From NCBI RefSeq assembly GCF_913566895.1, contig NZ_CAJYCN010000021.1:1-36714 (forward strand): a DNA stretch of 36,714 bases, in the 5' to 3' direction. The position numbers and the translations under genes were made by a program. The notes beneath the pieces are model-generated. The model was not told where the DNA came from, made no database searches, and saw nothing but the letters and a program-made list of their open reading frames with translations. This DNA is from Listeria ilorinensis. GTDB lineage: Bacteria; Bacillota; Bacilli; Lactobacillales; Listeriaceae. This document shows, piece by piece, positions 1 through 8,552 of the stretch. How positions within the stretch are numbered: position 1 is the first letter of the stretch; each line of letters starts with the position of its first letter.

Positions 1-240
1 GTAATATAACAGGCTTGTTATTGAGCCTATAGCTGATTTCATGTTAAACGAAAAAAGTAATTATACATTTTTAAACTCTCAAGGGTGCAAAAGTAAAACA
101 AAGATCGAAGGCATAAAAGTGTAAAATATAACTAATGGATATAAAATTTTCTGACATATCTAAATTGCTTTAATCTATAATTAGATGGAATTCTAGATAA
201 ATGATGAAGTATTTAACAAAAACGGGAGGATGTCACAAAA
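1..240. other. Upstream region with a possible gene remnant
   Basis: No convincing complete gene is visible. Plus-strand frame 2 is open from position 5 to a TAA at 122-124 and reads like the tail of a protein (ATG at 41, then LNEKSNYTFLNSQG...), but a TAA at 2-4 lies directly upstream and the ATG has no clear ribosome binding site. It could be the end of a decayed gene or chance. The rest is AT-rich leader for the gene at 241. Confidence 0.2.
151..181 (+). promoter_or_regulatory. Possible promoter of the envelope-polymer genes
   Basis: CTGACA at 151-156 and TATAAT at 176-181 are separated by 19 bases, which is long. The -10 is perfect. A short inverted repeat (ATCTA/TAGAT) surrounds it. This is the best promoter candidate ahead of the start at 241. 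Confidence 0.35.
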
Positions 241-3033
241 ATGGGATGTAGCTATGATATTTCGATTCTGATTCCTATATATAATGCAGCTGATTATCTG
301 GATGAAACACTAAACTCTATTTTAAATCAAGAAATTGGAGATATTAAGTATGAAGTGTTATTGATTGATGACGGGTCAGTTGATAACAGTAAACAAATCT
401 GTCTGAATTATACAAGGAAATTTGATCACTTTAAATATAGTTATAAAGAAAATAGCGGGGTTTCAGATACTAGAAACTTTGGAATGACAATAGCTCAAGG
501 CGAATATATATTGTTTTTGGATGCGGATGATCTATTAGGGGAAGGGACTATACGAGGCGTCTATCAAACTTTTGAAAAGTATAAAAATAAAGCGAATATA
601 TTAGCATATCCACTTTATACAAAAAATAAAAATAAAATTACTGCACATGCTCGTAATGAAAATTATTGTGCAGAAGGCGTATTCCATATCAAGAATTTTC
701 CTTTTTTAAATCAATGTACGATGAATACAGTGGTCAAAAATTTACCAGAAGACAAAAAAATCTATTTTGATACTTCGTTAGCACAATCTGAGGATGCTTT
801 ATTTAACTCTCAGATGATCATGACGACAGGAAGTATTATTATTTCTAATCGAGGTAAATATATTTATCGAACAGAACATGCTTCTACAGTGGATAAGTAT
901 AAAAATCCAGTTGAAATAAAAGATATGATCCTTTGCTTTTTTGAAAAACTAATTGCCACTACTAAAAATAGTGAAGATCAAATTCCCATTTATATCCAAA
1001 GTATGATTTTATATGAGATAAACTGGCGGTTTAAGCAGCACACATTTTTTCCTTATCATTTAGATAGAAAAGCATTCGATCGATGGATGGGACGCTTAAA
1101 ACAAGTATTTTGCCATATTGACGTAAAAACGATTTTAAATCAGCCTTTCATGGATTTTTATCATCGGATTTATTTCATTCGAGAATTTAAGGCGAATATT
1201 TATACATCTATTGATTCTACAGGGATTTATCATTATTGTGAAAAAGAAAATATCGTAAAGGTGAATTCATTTACATTAGTTTTCAATAAAATCAAATTAG
1301 TAGATAATCAGATCAAAATACTAGGTTATTTAAAGGCGCCTCTTTTAGAAAAGGTAGAGGGATTGAAGATAAAAGTAAGTGATAGTCGAGGACGAGAATT
1401 CTACTTAGATCTGAATGATTCACCAGAAGATTATTATAAAGCTAAAATCCCAGTAGCGACTTTTTTGAATTTTGACTTTTCTCTGTCATTATCAGAGAAT
1501 GCGGAGTATATATTTCGAGTCGAAGTAGATGGCTACGAGTATCCTACAAAAAAATATTTTGAAGACATGGTCATTTTTAAACACTATATCGGAAGCAGAT
1601 TTGTGGTCACAAAAAATAAAGTGATTGAATATAAAGATTCTCCATTTTCAATTAAAATAACAGACCGAAAACAACAGAAAAAGCAAGCGAAAGAGATTAT
1701 CAAGCATCAGAAGAAACTGATCGGACAAAAAGATATGAAATCTTTATCGCATTTTAGTATGTTTAAGAAATTTTTAGCTCCTTTTTTAGAGAAAAGAAAA
1801 ATCTGGTTGTATAATGATCGGGTCGGATTGTTTGATAATGCCTACGAGCAATTTTCGCATGATATACAAAAGACAGATCATGTAAAACGGTATTATGTTT
1901 TAAGAAAAGAAGATCGAAATAGTCCTATGATTCCTAAAAAGAATAAAGTGATTTATGGCTCATTAAAACACAAGATTCTTTTTTACTATAGTTCCCTTAT
2001 AATCACGTCTTTTAAAGATAAAATCGAATACTCGCCAATCTCTAATCGCGCTTTGAATTTATTCTATAGTGAACTATCGGCGAAAATTATTTATATTCAA
2101 CACGGTGTATTGAATGCTTATACACCATGGCTCTATTCCAAAAATAAAACCGGTTTCGATAAAATACTGATTTCAACTCATTTAGAAAAGGAATGGTTAA
2201 AAAAGAAGTATGGTTATAAACGAGAGGATTTAGTAGAATCGGGTATGCCAAGGTTTGATGTTACGTCTTCGCAAAAGAAAAGTAAGAAGATTTTATTGGC
2301 ACCTTCTTGGAGAAAATCACTTGTAAAAGAAGATGGCAATCTGGCAAGAAGTATCGATGAAACGACGTTTAAAAGTTCCGATTTCTATAAAGAAATCAGT
2401 CGCTTTATTAATTCAGACAGGTTAGGGTATCTGTTAAAACAGCATGGCTATACTTTGGATGTGAAAATGCACCCGATTTTTGGAGAGCAAGGCGAATTTT
2501 TTCAATCTAAATTCGACAACGTGCATATTTTAGATCGACAAGAGCAAATTGATAACTCAGAATATAGTTTATTCATAACAGATTTTTCTTCTTATCTATT
2601 TGACTTTATCAAAGCAAAAACGAAGATTATTTGCTTTTTCCCTGATTATGATTGTTTTTTGAGCGGGAATCATATTTATAATCAACTGCATTTAGATTTG
2701 AAATGTTTCGGAGGTATTTTAAAAGAACACGATCAGCTGATTGCGGAGATGGAGCAATGTATCCAAACTGATTTCTCTCTTTCACAAGAAATGAAACAGA
2801 TGTATGAGCATTTTTACTTTGAACCAGAAAGTGGCACGTATGTTGAAGATTTGTATAAAGCGCTCTGTAAAGAATCGAATGTTATGTATAAAAAAGAAGC
2901 TTATTTAAGAAGTATGATCGATTTATTGAAACAGATTGCAAGTTTACCATCGGAAGAGAAAGCCAAATTAATCGATGAAATTGAAGATAACTATCCAGAA
3001 CTGCTTAATGAAATGAAAGGGACGTTTAAGTAG
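241..3033 (+). CDS. Bifunctional GT2 glycosyltransferase / CDP-glycerol glycerophosphotransferase
   Basis: A 930-residue fusion. Residues about 6-210 form a family 2 glycosyltransferase: the start is ISILIPIYNAADYL, an LIDDGS motif lies near residue 42 and a DADD nucleotide-sugar/metal motif near 94-97. The middle (about 340-450) is not recognised. Residues about 530-880 look like the TagF/TarF family that moves glycerol-phosphate from CDP-glycerol onto a polymer; its two conserved histidines appear in IQHGVLN (His621) and KMHPIF (His744), followed by a TDFSSYLFD motif. No membrane segments are evident, so it probably acts at the inner membrane face on a lipid-linked teichoic acid or phosphoglycerol-substituted polysaccharide. 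The ATG follows GGGAGG at 224-229. The next gene lies 35 bases downstream and is probably co-transcribed. The DNA is AT-richer than most later genes, as is common in surface-polysaccharide clusters. The family call is firm; the acceptor is unknown. Confidence 0.85.
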   Translation: MGCSYDISILIPIYNAADYLDETLNSILNQEIGDIKYEVLLIDDGSVDNSKQICLNYTRKFDHFKYSYKENSGVSDTRNFGMTIAQGEYILFLDADDLLGEGTIRGVYQTFEKYKNKANILAYPLYTKNKNKITAHARNENYCAEGVFHIKNFPFLNQCTMNTVVKNLPEDKKIYFDTSLAQSEDALFNSQMIMTTGSIIISNRGKYIYRTEHASTVDKYKNPVEIKDMILCFFEKLIATTKNSEDQIPIYIQSMILYEINWRFKQHTFFPYHLDRKAFDRWMGRLKQVFCHIDVKTILNQPFMDFYHRIYFIREFKANIYTSIDSTGIYHYCEKENIVKVNSFTLVFNKIKLVDNQIKILGYLKAPLLEKVEGLKIKVSDSRGREFYLDLNDSPEDYYKAKIPVATFLNFDFSLSLSENAEYIFRVEVDGYEYPTKKYFEDMVIFKHYIGSRFVVTKNKVIEYKDSPFSIKITDRKQQKKQAKEIIKHQKKLIGQKDMKSLSHFSMFKKFLAPFLEKRKIWLYNDRVGLFDNAYEQFSHDIQKTDHVKRYYVLRKEDRNSPMIPKKNKVIYGSLKHKILFYYSSLIITSFKDKIEYSPISNRALNLFYSELSAKIIYIQHGVLNAYTPWLYSKNKTGFDKILISTHLEKEWLKKKYGYKREDLVESGMPRFDVTSSQKKSKKILLAPSWRKSLVKEDGNLARSIDETTFKSSDFYKEISRFINSDRLGYLLKQHGYTLDVKMHPIFGEQGEFFQSKFDNVHILDRQEQIDNSEYSLFITDFSSYLFDFIKAKTKIICFFPDYDCFLSGNHIYNQLHLDLKCFGGILKEHDQLIAEMEQCIQTDFSLSQEMKQMYEHFYFEPESGTYVEDLYKALCKESNVMYKKEAYLRSMIDLLKQIASLPSEEKAKLIDEIEDNYPELLNEMKGTFK

Positions 3034-3068
3034 ATAAAAAGTGTAGTTTTTAGGATGGAGATTAGAAG

Positions 3069-4169
3069 ATGGTAAATATATTTGGTTCGCCTAACGAAAT
3101 GTACCAAGAGCTTCTAAAGAATGGACATAAGATAATTGATACACCGAATGTGATAATTAGCGATGATTTTGCGGCAGTCATTAGTAGTCACTGGCAGAAT
3201 TTACTATATGAACGATTTTTAAAATATGATTTGTTGGATGCGTTAGTTGACCAATCATGGAACAAGCTATCAAGTGATTATAGAACCAACAGATTGGTTG
3301 TACAGAATTTTTTTGATTATGAGTTGGTAAAAAAAGTAAAATCGTTTGATAAATTAAAGCGAGCACGAGGCATCATTGATCTATTAGCCTTTGATACAAA
3401 ATGGCTAAGAGAAAACAGGGAAGCAGAACTAAAAACAATGAAGCAAAGTGTCTATGTGGATGGGGAAATAAAAATTAAATATGGCTATCAAAATAATCAT
3501 GCACAGAAACTGATTGTTGTTTTTCAAAGCAATTGGGCCTATGAAAAAGAGATTCACGAGCTGGAGAATGTGGTATCTCACAAGTTAACATCAAATCTAT
3601 TTCGGCATAGCTGTTATCAGTTCTACCAGTTTGCACAAAGAAATCCGTCCTATGATTTTATTTTTCTAGAAGATGACTTCAATTATATTTACGGCTGGTT
3701 TATGACGAATTATGGGAAACTTATTTACAAAAATTTGCAAGCCTTCATTACTGCACTTTCAAAAAGCTATGAAGAGGTACATTTTGTTGGAGCTTCCAAG
3801 GGTGGGTATGGTGCTTATCATATTGGGAAAGATATGGAAGAAGTGAAAAGCATGACCTTGATTGCGCCTATTTTAAAAATTGATAAGTATATGGAAAAGC
3901 TAAATAACACCAAAATGAAACAAGAAATTATTGGAAATAATGCAAGCCTTTTTGAAGAAATTCTCTGTCGTGAGAATGTATCACCGATAAAGAATGATAG
4001 AATTGCAATTTCAACTGGAAAATCGGACTATCAGTATGAACAGATTATAGAACTTGTCCAAAAAAACCCGGAAATCAACCTAACCGAAACAAAAGAGACT
4101 TATACACATGATGAAGTGATCGTCATGACACATAAACAGATGTTGCATCAATTTTTAGGTCTGAACTAA
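3069..4169 (+). CDS. Alpha/beta-hydrolase-like protein of the surface-polymer cluster
   Basis: A 366-residue protein without signal peptide or membrane segment. A nucleophile elbow GASKGG places the likely catalytic serine at residue 243, after a predicted beta strand (EEVHFV). Asp320 (in GKSDYQ) and His347 (in YTHDEV) sit where the other two members of a hydrolase triad are expected. The layout recalls Asp2-like and other polysaccharide-associated hydrolases, but overall similarity cannot be judged here. The ATG follows GATGGAG at 3054-3060. It lies 35 bases after the glycerophosphotransferase and is followed at once by a terminator, so the two probably form the end of one operon. It may add or remove an acyl group on the polymer or release a product; this is inference. 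Confidence 0.6.
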   Translation: MVNIFGSPNEMYQELLKNGHKIIDTPNVIISDDFAAVISSHWQNLLYERFLKYDLLDALVDQSWNKLSSDYRTNRLVVQNFFDYELVKKVKSFDKLKRARGIIDLLAFDTKWLRENREAELKTMKQSVYVDGEIKIKYGYQNNHAQKLIVVFQSNWAYEKEIHELENVVSHKLTSNLFRHSCYQFYQFAQRNPSYDFIFLEDDFNYIYGWFMTNYGKLIYKNLQAFITALSKSYEEVHFVGASKGGYGAYHIGKDMEEVKSMTLIAPILKIDKYMEKLNNTKMKQEIIGNNASLFEEILCRENVSPIKNDRIAISTGKSDYQYEQIIELVQKNPEINLTETKETYTHDEVIVMTHKQMLHQFLGLN

Positions 4170-4173
4170 ATGA

Positions 4174-4215
4174 AAAAAGCTGTATCTTTTGATGAAGTAC
4201 AGCTTTTTATTTTTG
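4174..4215 (+). terminator. Rho-independent terminator
   Basis: An 11-bp stem AAAAAGCTGTA / TACAGCTTTTT with a 13-base loop, followed by a T-rich run. It begins within a few bases of the hydrolase stop codon and closes the polymer-gene operon. Confidence 0.85.
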
Positions 4216-4242
4216 AGTATTTTTTTAAGGTATTAAAACTTA

Positions 4243-4271
4243 TTCCTGTACTTTCCTTCACATGTTATACT
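4243..4271 (+). promoter_or_regulatory. Extended -10 promoter of the ABC transporter operon
   Basis: TGTTATACT at 4263-4271 is an extended -10 element. The -35 position (4243-4248, TTCCTG) is weak, as is usual for extended -10 promoters. It lies about 80 bases ahead of the ATPase start. Confidence 0.5.
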
Positions 4272-4351
4272 AAAGGAGAAGAAAATCTGAAAAACAGGGA
4301 AATTTGTGAAATAGTATTTCATAAAATAAGTTTTAAGGAGGGAGTCATTGG

Positions 4352-5098
4352 ATGATAGAGTTTCGCAATGTTCAAAAAGTTTATGGGGAGAAAACAGCTC
4401 TTAAGGATCTGACGTTAACCATTTCAGAGGGCGGGATTTTTGGCTTTCTGGGTCATAATGGTGCAGGTAAATCAACGACAATCAAAAGTCTGGTCAGTAT
4501 TATCGAGCCGACTTCTGGAGAAATTTATGTGGATGGTCAGTCACTGGTGGAAAATCGCCTGGCTATCAAGAAAAAGATTGGTTATGTACCAGATACGCCG
4601 GACATGTTTCTACAACTCACTGCCAATGAGTATTGGAGTTTGATTGCATCTGCCTATCAGCTGACTGAAGCAGAAATGAACCGCCAACTGACGCGGCTGA
4701 CAAATTTGTTCGACATTCAAGACCAAGGCAGTAATGTGCTGGAAGGTTTTTCACACGGGATGCGGCAAAAAGTGATATTGATCGGGGCGCTGCTTTCTGA
4801 TCCCGATATCTGGGTGCTGGATGAGCCGATGCAAGGGCTCGATCCGCAGGCTTCCTATGATTTGAAAGAATTAATGAAAGAACATGCTGCAAAAGGGAAA
4901 ACAGTGATCTTCTCGACACATATTTTAGACACGGCGCAGCAGTTGTGTGATCAGCTGGCTATTTTGAAAAAGGGTGAACTGATTTATAATGGTTCGGTGC
5001 AGGATCTTTTGGCAACTGCCAAAGGAGAATCGCTCGAAACGATTTACCTGCAAATGGCTGGCCGTAAAGCTGAAAATGCTGTGGAAGCAGAATTGTAA
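4352..5098 (+). CDS. ABC transporter ATP-binding protein
   Basis: A 248-residue nucleotide-binding subunit. Walker A is GHNGAGKST at 34-42, the signature region reads GFSHGMRQKV (the usual LSGGQ is diverged, as often in ABC-2 exporters), Walker B with catalytic glutamate is IWVLDEP, and the switch histidine is in FSTH. It powers the membrane subunit encoded 16 bases downstream. The ATG at 4352 follows AAGGAGGGA at 4335-4343. The pair resembles EcsAB/YthPQ-type systems of Firmicutes, whose substrates are mostly unknown; the cargo here is not predictable. Confidence 0.9.
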   Translation: MIEFRNVQKVYGEKTALKDLTLTISEGGIFGFLGHNGAGKSTTIKSLVSIIEPTSGEIYVDGQSLVENRLAIKKKIGYVPDTPDMFLQLTANEYWSLIASAYQLTEAEMNRQLTRLTNLFDIQDQGSNVLEGFSHGMRQKVILIGALLSDPDIWVLDEPMQGLDPQASYDLKELMKEHAAKGKTVIFSTHILDTAQQLCDQLAILKKGELIYNGSVQDLLATAKGESLETIYLQMAGRKAENAVEAEL

Positions 5099-5114
5099 AG
5101 GGGGATGGGGTAGT

Positions 5115-6728
5115 TTGAGTACAAATAGACAAATTCTGGAGTTATTCAAAATCAATCTTCTCTATGCCAATCCGCAAGTTACTGAGAAGCAGCGAAAAAA
5201 AGGAAAAAGCAGTGCCAGCATTTATAAAGCGATCCTTTGGCAGTATGTTTTTCTAGGTGCCTTGTTTATTGTCTTATACGGTTTCACGATGAGTGCAATT
5301 AATTTTGTTGAGTATCCAGGGTTTTTTACGTTTTATAATGCAATGTTTTTTGTATTAGGCTTTTCTCAGGCCGTTTCGATCATGTTCAATGTTTTTTATA
5401 ATAGTAAAGACATTAAGGATTACTTACCGCTGCCATTTAAACAAAGCAGTGTCTTTATTGCAAAATTCTTGATTGTGGGGCTGGCGGTCGTACCATTTCT
5501 ACTACCTGTACTTGCACTATATCTACTAACAGCAATTCGTAGTCCGCTGCCACTGGTCATAGGGATCATTTGGAGTTTGCTTATTTTTGTTTTGTTTGCG
5601 CTGCTTAGTTTGGGTATTAGTGTGTTGATCATTTCAGCATTGACACGGACGAAAATTTTCAATCAGTATAAAAATATTGTGACAACTGCATTGTTGCTTA
5701 TACCAACGATCGGTATGGTTGCTGGAATCATGTATATCAACCAAAAACAAACAGACTTTACATATGGTGACGTGGCAATGCCGGATCAAACAGTTCTCTC
5801 ACCATTTTTACCGTTTCATGAGCTGCTGATCGAACCTCTGAGTGTAAATGGGTTGCTTAGTTTGATCGTTATTTTGGCACTACTTGTTCTATTATTTTTA
5901 CTGGTAAAACAATGGGTGATTCCTGGTATGTATCAATTTTCTACTGGTGGCGGTGCAGAATCTCGTCCTGTTCGAAAAGCGGTAGCTTCTAAAAGGAAGA
6001 GAGCGAAACCTACTAGCTTGGATCAAAAGCTCCTGCATTACAATCTGGGGTTAATCAAAAATCCAACTTTGCTGATGCAGACAATTACGACAGTGTTTGT
6101 GATGCCGCTTATCTTTCTCTTTCCTTTTGCATTTGGCAGCGGATTGACGCTTTCCGGAATTTCCAATATTTTTTGGATAGCAACGTTTATTGGTGGAATC
6201 GTCTTTGCCCTCTTTACGTTGAATGGCAATTCGATGGCAGGGGTAATCATCTCACTTGATGGCGAGAACTATAGCTATTTTAAATCGCTCCCGCTTGACT
6301 TCAAGCATTATTTAAAAGTAAAATTCCGTTTTGTTTTTCTAATCCAGCTTGCTTTGACGTCGATTGTTCTGTTGATTGCCGGATTTGTGCTACATCTTCC
6401 TTGGCTGCTAATTGTGAGCCTTCTAGCAGGCAATGTACTCGGGACTTTCTTAGGGAGTGAGTATTATTATTTCCGTGATCTTCGTTTGCTGACTTTGAAC
6501 TGGACAGCTATTTCGCAGCTGTTCAATCGGGGCGGCGGCAGTTTTGCGATTGTACTCTTGCTTTTCTGCCTGCTGGTTGCGGGGGTGGCGAGTGTAGGTA
6601 TTACGGTAGCACTACTGATATTTCTCCCGTTTCCCGAGTTGATTGGTGGAATCATTTTTGGGATCGTGCTGCTTAGCTGTGTCTTCATCCAGCTCTACTA
6701 TCAGAAAAATTATTGGCAACGACTGTAA
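5115..6728 (+). CDS. ABC transporter membrane subunit
   Basis: A hydrophobic protein of about 537 residues with roughly ten to twelve predicted membrane segments and a basic stretch near the middle (KAVASKRKRAKP), probably a cytoplasmic loop. The chosen start is TTG at 5115 (LSTNRQILELFKINLL), behind AGGGGG at 5098-5103; reading further upstream would run through the end of the ATPase gene. It is the permease partner of the preceding ATPase, and a terminator follows within 10 bases of the stop. It is longer than EcsB (about 400 residues), so a precise orthology is not claimed. Confidence 0.8.
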   Translation: MSTNRQILELFKINLLYANPQVTEKQRKKGKSSASIYKAILWQYVFLGALFIVLYGFTMSAINFVEYPGFFTFYNAMFFVLGFSQAVSIMFNVFYNSKDIKDYLPLPFKQSSVFIAKFLIVGLAVVPFLLPVLALYLLTAIRSPLPLVIGIIWSLLIFVLFALLSLGISVLIISALTRTKIFNQYKNIVTTALLLIPTIGMVAGIMYINQKQTDFTYGDVAMPDQTVLSPFLPFHELLIEPLSVNGLLSLIVILALLVLLFLLVKQWVIPGMYQFSTGGGAESRPVRKAVASKRKRAKPTSLDQKLLHYNLGLIKNPTLLMQTITTVFVMPLIFLFPFAFGSGLTLSGISNIFWIATFIGGIVFALFTLNGNSMAGVIISLDGENYSYFKSLPLDFKHYLKVKFRFVFLIQLALTSIVLLIAGFVLHLPWLLIVSLLAGNVLGTFLGSEYYYFRDLRLLTLNWTAISQLFNRGGGSFAIVLLLFCLLVAGVASVGITVALLIFLPFPELIGGIIFGIVLLSCVFIQLYYQKNYWQRL

Positions 6729-6733
6729 AATAG

Positions 6734-6772
6734 AAAACCCAGTAGATCGTTTTTTCGGTCTGCTGGGTTTTT
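6734..6772 (+). terminator. Rho-independent terminator
   Basis: Stem AAACCCAGTAGATC / GGTCTGCTGGGTTT (one wobble pair and one mismatch) around a T-rich loop, followed by TTTTTCGTTT. It closes the ABC transporter operon. Confidence 0.85.
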
Positions 6773-6914
6773 CGTTTACTCCAATCATTTAGCAGTCTCC
6801 TGATCGACTACTTGCTGCTTCAAATCCAGCTGTCAGTATACTTAACCGAAATTCATTGGAAATACGCGTTTATTTAACTGTCGCAAAAAAACAAATCCAC
6901 CGTACGAGTTCCTG

Positions 6915-6923
6915 TGTTATAAT
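6915..6923 (+). promoter_or_regulatory. Extended -10 promoter of the sigma-54 activator gene
   Basis: TGTTATAAT at 6915-6923 is a perfect extended -10; no good -35 is seen. Transcription should start near 6930. This rules out a possible TTG start at 6926 and supports the ATG at 6968. Confidence 0.6.
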
Positions 6924-6934
6924 GTTTGTGTAAT

Positions 6935-6947
6935 AGTGAGCAAATAA
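6935..6947 (+). promoter_or_regulatory. Motif AGTGAGCAAATAA, copy 1
   Basis: This 13-base string lies just after the regulator's predicted transcription start and recurs exactly at 8446-8458 ahead of the sigma-54 promoter. It is a candidate binding site of the activator itself (autoregulation). This is inference from repetition only. Confidence 0.35.
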
Positions 6948-6967
6948 AGTGCAAAGGAATGAAGCAG

Positions 6968-8347
6968 ATGTTTGACTTGATGGATAATTTGATCGGCAGC
7001 GGTAATCAGCAAGATGCAAATAGTGATATGCCAACAACGCTGTTTGTGACAGATGCAGATGGAAATATTTTGCTTTCGAATACGTTTACAGCACTCACAA
7101 TCGGTATCTCACTTGAGGAACTTTTGCGTTGTAATGTGAAGGATCTGGTGAAGGCGGGAGCTTATGATAATTCTGCTACACTGGAAGCGATCCGAACAAA
7201 GCGCAAAGTGACCAAGGTAATCAATACGAATAAGGGATTCAGCATTCGTTCATGCTCGACTCCGATTTTATATTCAGATGGGACGGTCCATCTAATTGTG
7301 ACGATGTCAGACGAAAGTCAGCCTGAAAGCTTTAAAACTTGGCGGGGACATCATCTTTCTACGAATGAAGAAATGACCCTGCTGGATGAATTCACTTTGA
7401 ATGAACAGTCGACAAGTATTATTGCAGAAAGTCTTGAAATGAAACGCATTTTGCGAATCTGTCATCAGGTGGCGCCATTTGACAGTAAGGTGTTGCTTTA
7501 CGGGGAATCAGGTACAGGTAAAGAGGTACTGGCACGCTATCTGCATGAAAAAAGTGAACGTCAGAATGGCCAATTTATTTCGATCAATTGTGCCGCTATT
7601 CCAGCCAATTTATTTGAATCAGAGCTGTTTGGACATGAAAAAGGTGCCTTTACAGGTGCTGAATTTGAAAAGCCAGGGATGCTGGAGCTAGCAAATCATG
7701 GAACGCTGTTTTTAGACGAAATTTCAGAAATGCCGTTAGAACTTCAAGCAAAGCTTCTACGGGTATTGGAATCTGGTGAGTCTAGACGCATTGGTGCCAC
7801 AAAAGAAACAAAACTGAATTTTCGACTAGTATGTGCAACCAATCTTGATTTGAACGAACAGGTGGAACAGGGCAAATTCAGGCGAGATCTTTATTATCGT
7901 ATCAATGTTGTGCCTGTCTATATTCCCCCGCTTCGGGAAAGACCGCTGGATATCATTGCATTGGCGAAAAGTTTTATTCAGCAATTTAATGAGAAATATC
8001 ATAAAAATTATCAGCTGAATGGTGAAGAAACGAAGAAGTTAATTGCACATTCATGGCCGGGAAATGTACGGGAGCTTCGTAATCGAATCGAACGGCTAGT
8101 TGTTATGGCAGACAATGGAACGAAGGAAGAGATTTCTACCGGGGATTTTGCGCTTGATCTTTATACGGAACAAAAGGGTTATGAGCAAGACCTCAAAACT
8201 TACTTGGCTGAGGTGGAGCGACACTATATCAGTAAAATATTGAGCTATAATGATAATAATGTTTCCAAAACAGCAGATCAATTGGGGATTCATCGGTCGG
8301 TTCTCTATCGGAAATTAAAAGATGTCAAAGATTTCGGGCAGCAGTGA
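6968..8347 (+). CDS. Sigma-54-dependent transcriptional activator (PAS, AAA+, Fis HTH)
   Basis: A 459-residue enhancer-binding protein. The N-terminal part (about 18-110) looks like a PAS sensor domain (TLFVTDADGNILLSN, later SIRSCSTPILYSDGTVHLIVTMSDES). The AAA+ domain has Walker A GESGTGKE at 179-186 and the diagnostic sigma-54 contact loop GAFTGA at 226-231, then LFLDEISEMP (Walker B). The C-terminal helix-turn-helix is of the Fis type (NVSKTADQLGIHRSVLYRKL). Such proteins remodel RNA polymerase holding sigma-54 (RpoN) at -24/-12 promoters. One lies directly downstream at 8474-8489, so the CoA-transferase operon is its likely target. There is no response-regulator receiver or PTS regulation domain, so sensing probably goes through the PAS domain; the ligand is unknown. 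The ATG follows AAAGGA at 6953-6957. Confidence 0.92.
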   Translation: MFDLMDNLIGSGNQQDANSDMPTTLFVTDADGNILLSNTFTALTIGISLEELLRCNVKDLVKAGAYDNSATLEAIRTKRKVTKVINTNKGFSIRSCSTPILYSDGTVHLIVTMSDESQPESFKTWRGHHLSTNEEMTLLDEFTLNEQSTSIIAESLEMKRILRICHQVAPFDSKVLLYGESGTGKEVLARYLHEKSERQNGQFISINCAAIPANLFESELFGHEKGAFTGAEFEKPGMLELANHGTLFLDEISEMPLELQAKLLRVLESGESRRIGATKETKLNFRLVCATNLDLNEQVEQGKFRRDLYYRINVVPVYIPPLRERPLDIIALAKSFIQQFNEKYHKNYQLNGEETKKLIAHSWPGNVRELRNRIERLVVMADNGTKEEISTGDFALDLYTEQKGYEQDLKTYLAEVERHYISKILSYNDNNVSKTADQLGIHRSVLYRKLKDVKDFGQQ

Positions 8348-8363
8348 TGCAGCCCGTTTTTTT
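8335..8363 (+). terminator. Rho-independent terminator overlapping the stop codon
   Basis: Stem CGGGCAGCA / TGCAGCCCG with one mismatch, a GTGA loop and a run of eight T. The TGA stop of the regulator lies in the loop. It separates the regulator transcript from the sigma-54 operon. Confidence 0.85.
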
Positions 8364-8403
8364 GTTGTGAAAAAAAGACACTCTGTTCAGTGTAGGTGTA
8401 AAA

Positions 8404-8423
8404 TTGTCGCTTTTTTGAGACAA
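8404..8423. promoter_or_regulatory. Candidate upstream activator dyad
   Basis: TTGTC and GACAA are separated by 10 bases, about 50 bases before the -24 element. The position suits an enhancer site for the sigma-54 activator. The arms are short. Confidence 0.3.
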
Positions 8424-8445
8424 AAATAATATGAATTCGTGAAAA

Positions 8446-8458
8446 AGTGAGCAAATAA
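8446..8458 (+). promoter_or_regulatory. Motif AGTGAGCAAATAA, copy 2
   Basis: Identical to 6935-6947. It lies 15 bases before the -24/-12 promoter. Being shared by the regulator leader and the target promoter makes it a candidate operator. Confidence 0.35.
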
Positions 8459-8473
8459 GCTGTTGTGAAAAGT

Positions 8474-8489
8474 TGGCATAGTTATTGCT
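8474..8489 (+). promoter_or_regulatory. Sigma-54 (-24/-12) promoter
   Basis: TGGCAT, five bases, then TTGCT matches the consensus TGGCAC-N5-TTGC[A/T] at all but one position, with the invariant GG (8475-8476) and GC (8487-8488) correctly spaced. It lies 64 bases ahead of the CoA-transferase start and downstream of the GAFTGA activator gene. No sigma-70-type promoter is evident there. Confidence 0.88.
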
Positions 8490-8552
8490 TATAAGAGTGG
8501 TGGTTAGGAAAAACTAAATTTGTGATTAACTGAACAAAAAGGAGTGTTAAAC

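Noticed and set aside
4170-4355. 61-codon frame after the hydrolase gene
   Set aside because: Its first codons form the terminator hairpin and the protein has no recognisable pattern or ribosome binding site.
4989-5114. Longer N-terminus for the ABC permease
   Set aside because: It runs through the end of the ATPase gene in another frame; the TTG at 5115 with its AGGGGG fits better.
6926-6967. Earlier TTG start for the sigma-54 activator
   Set aside because: It lies at or before the predicted transcription start and lacks a ribosome binding site.
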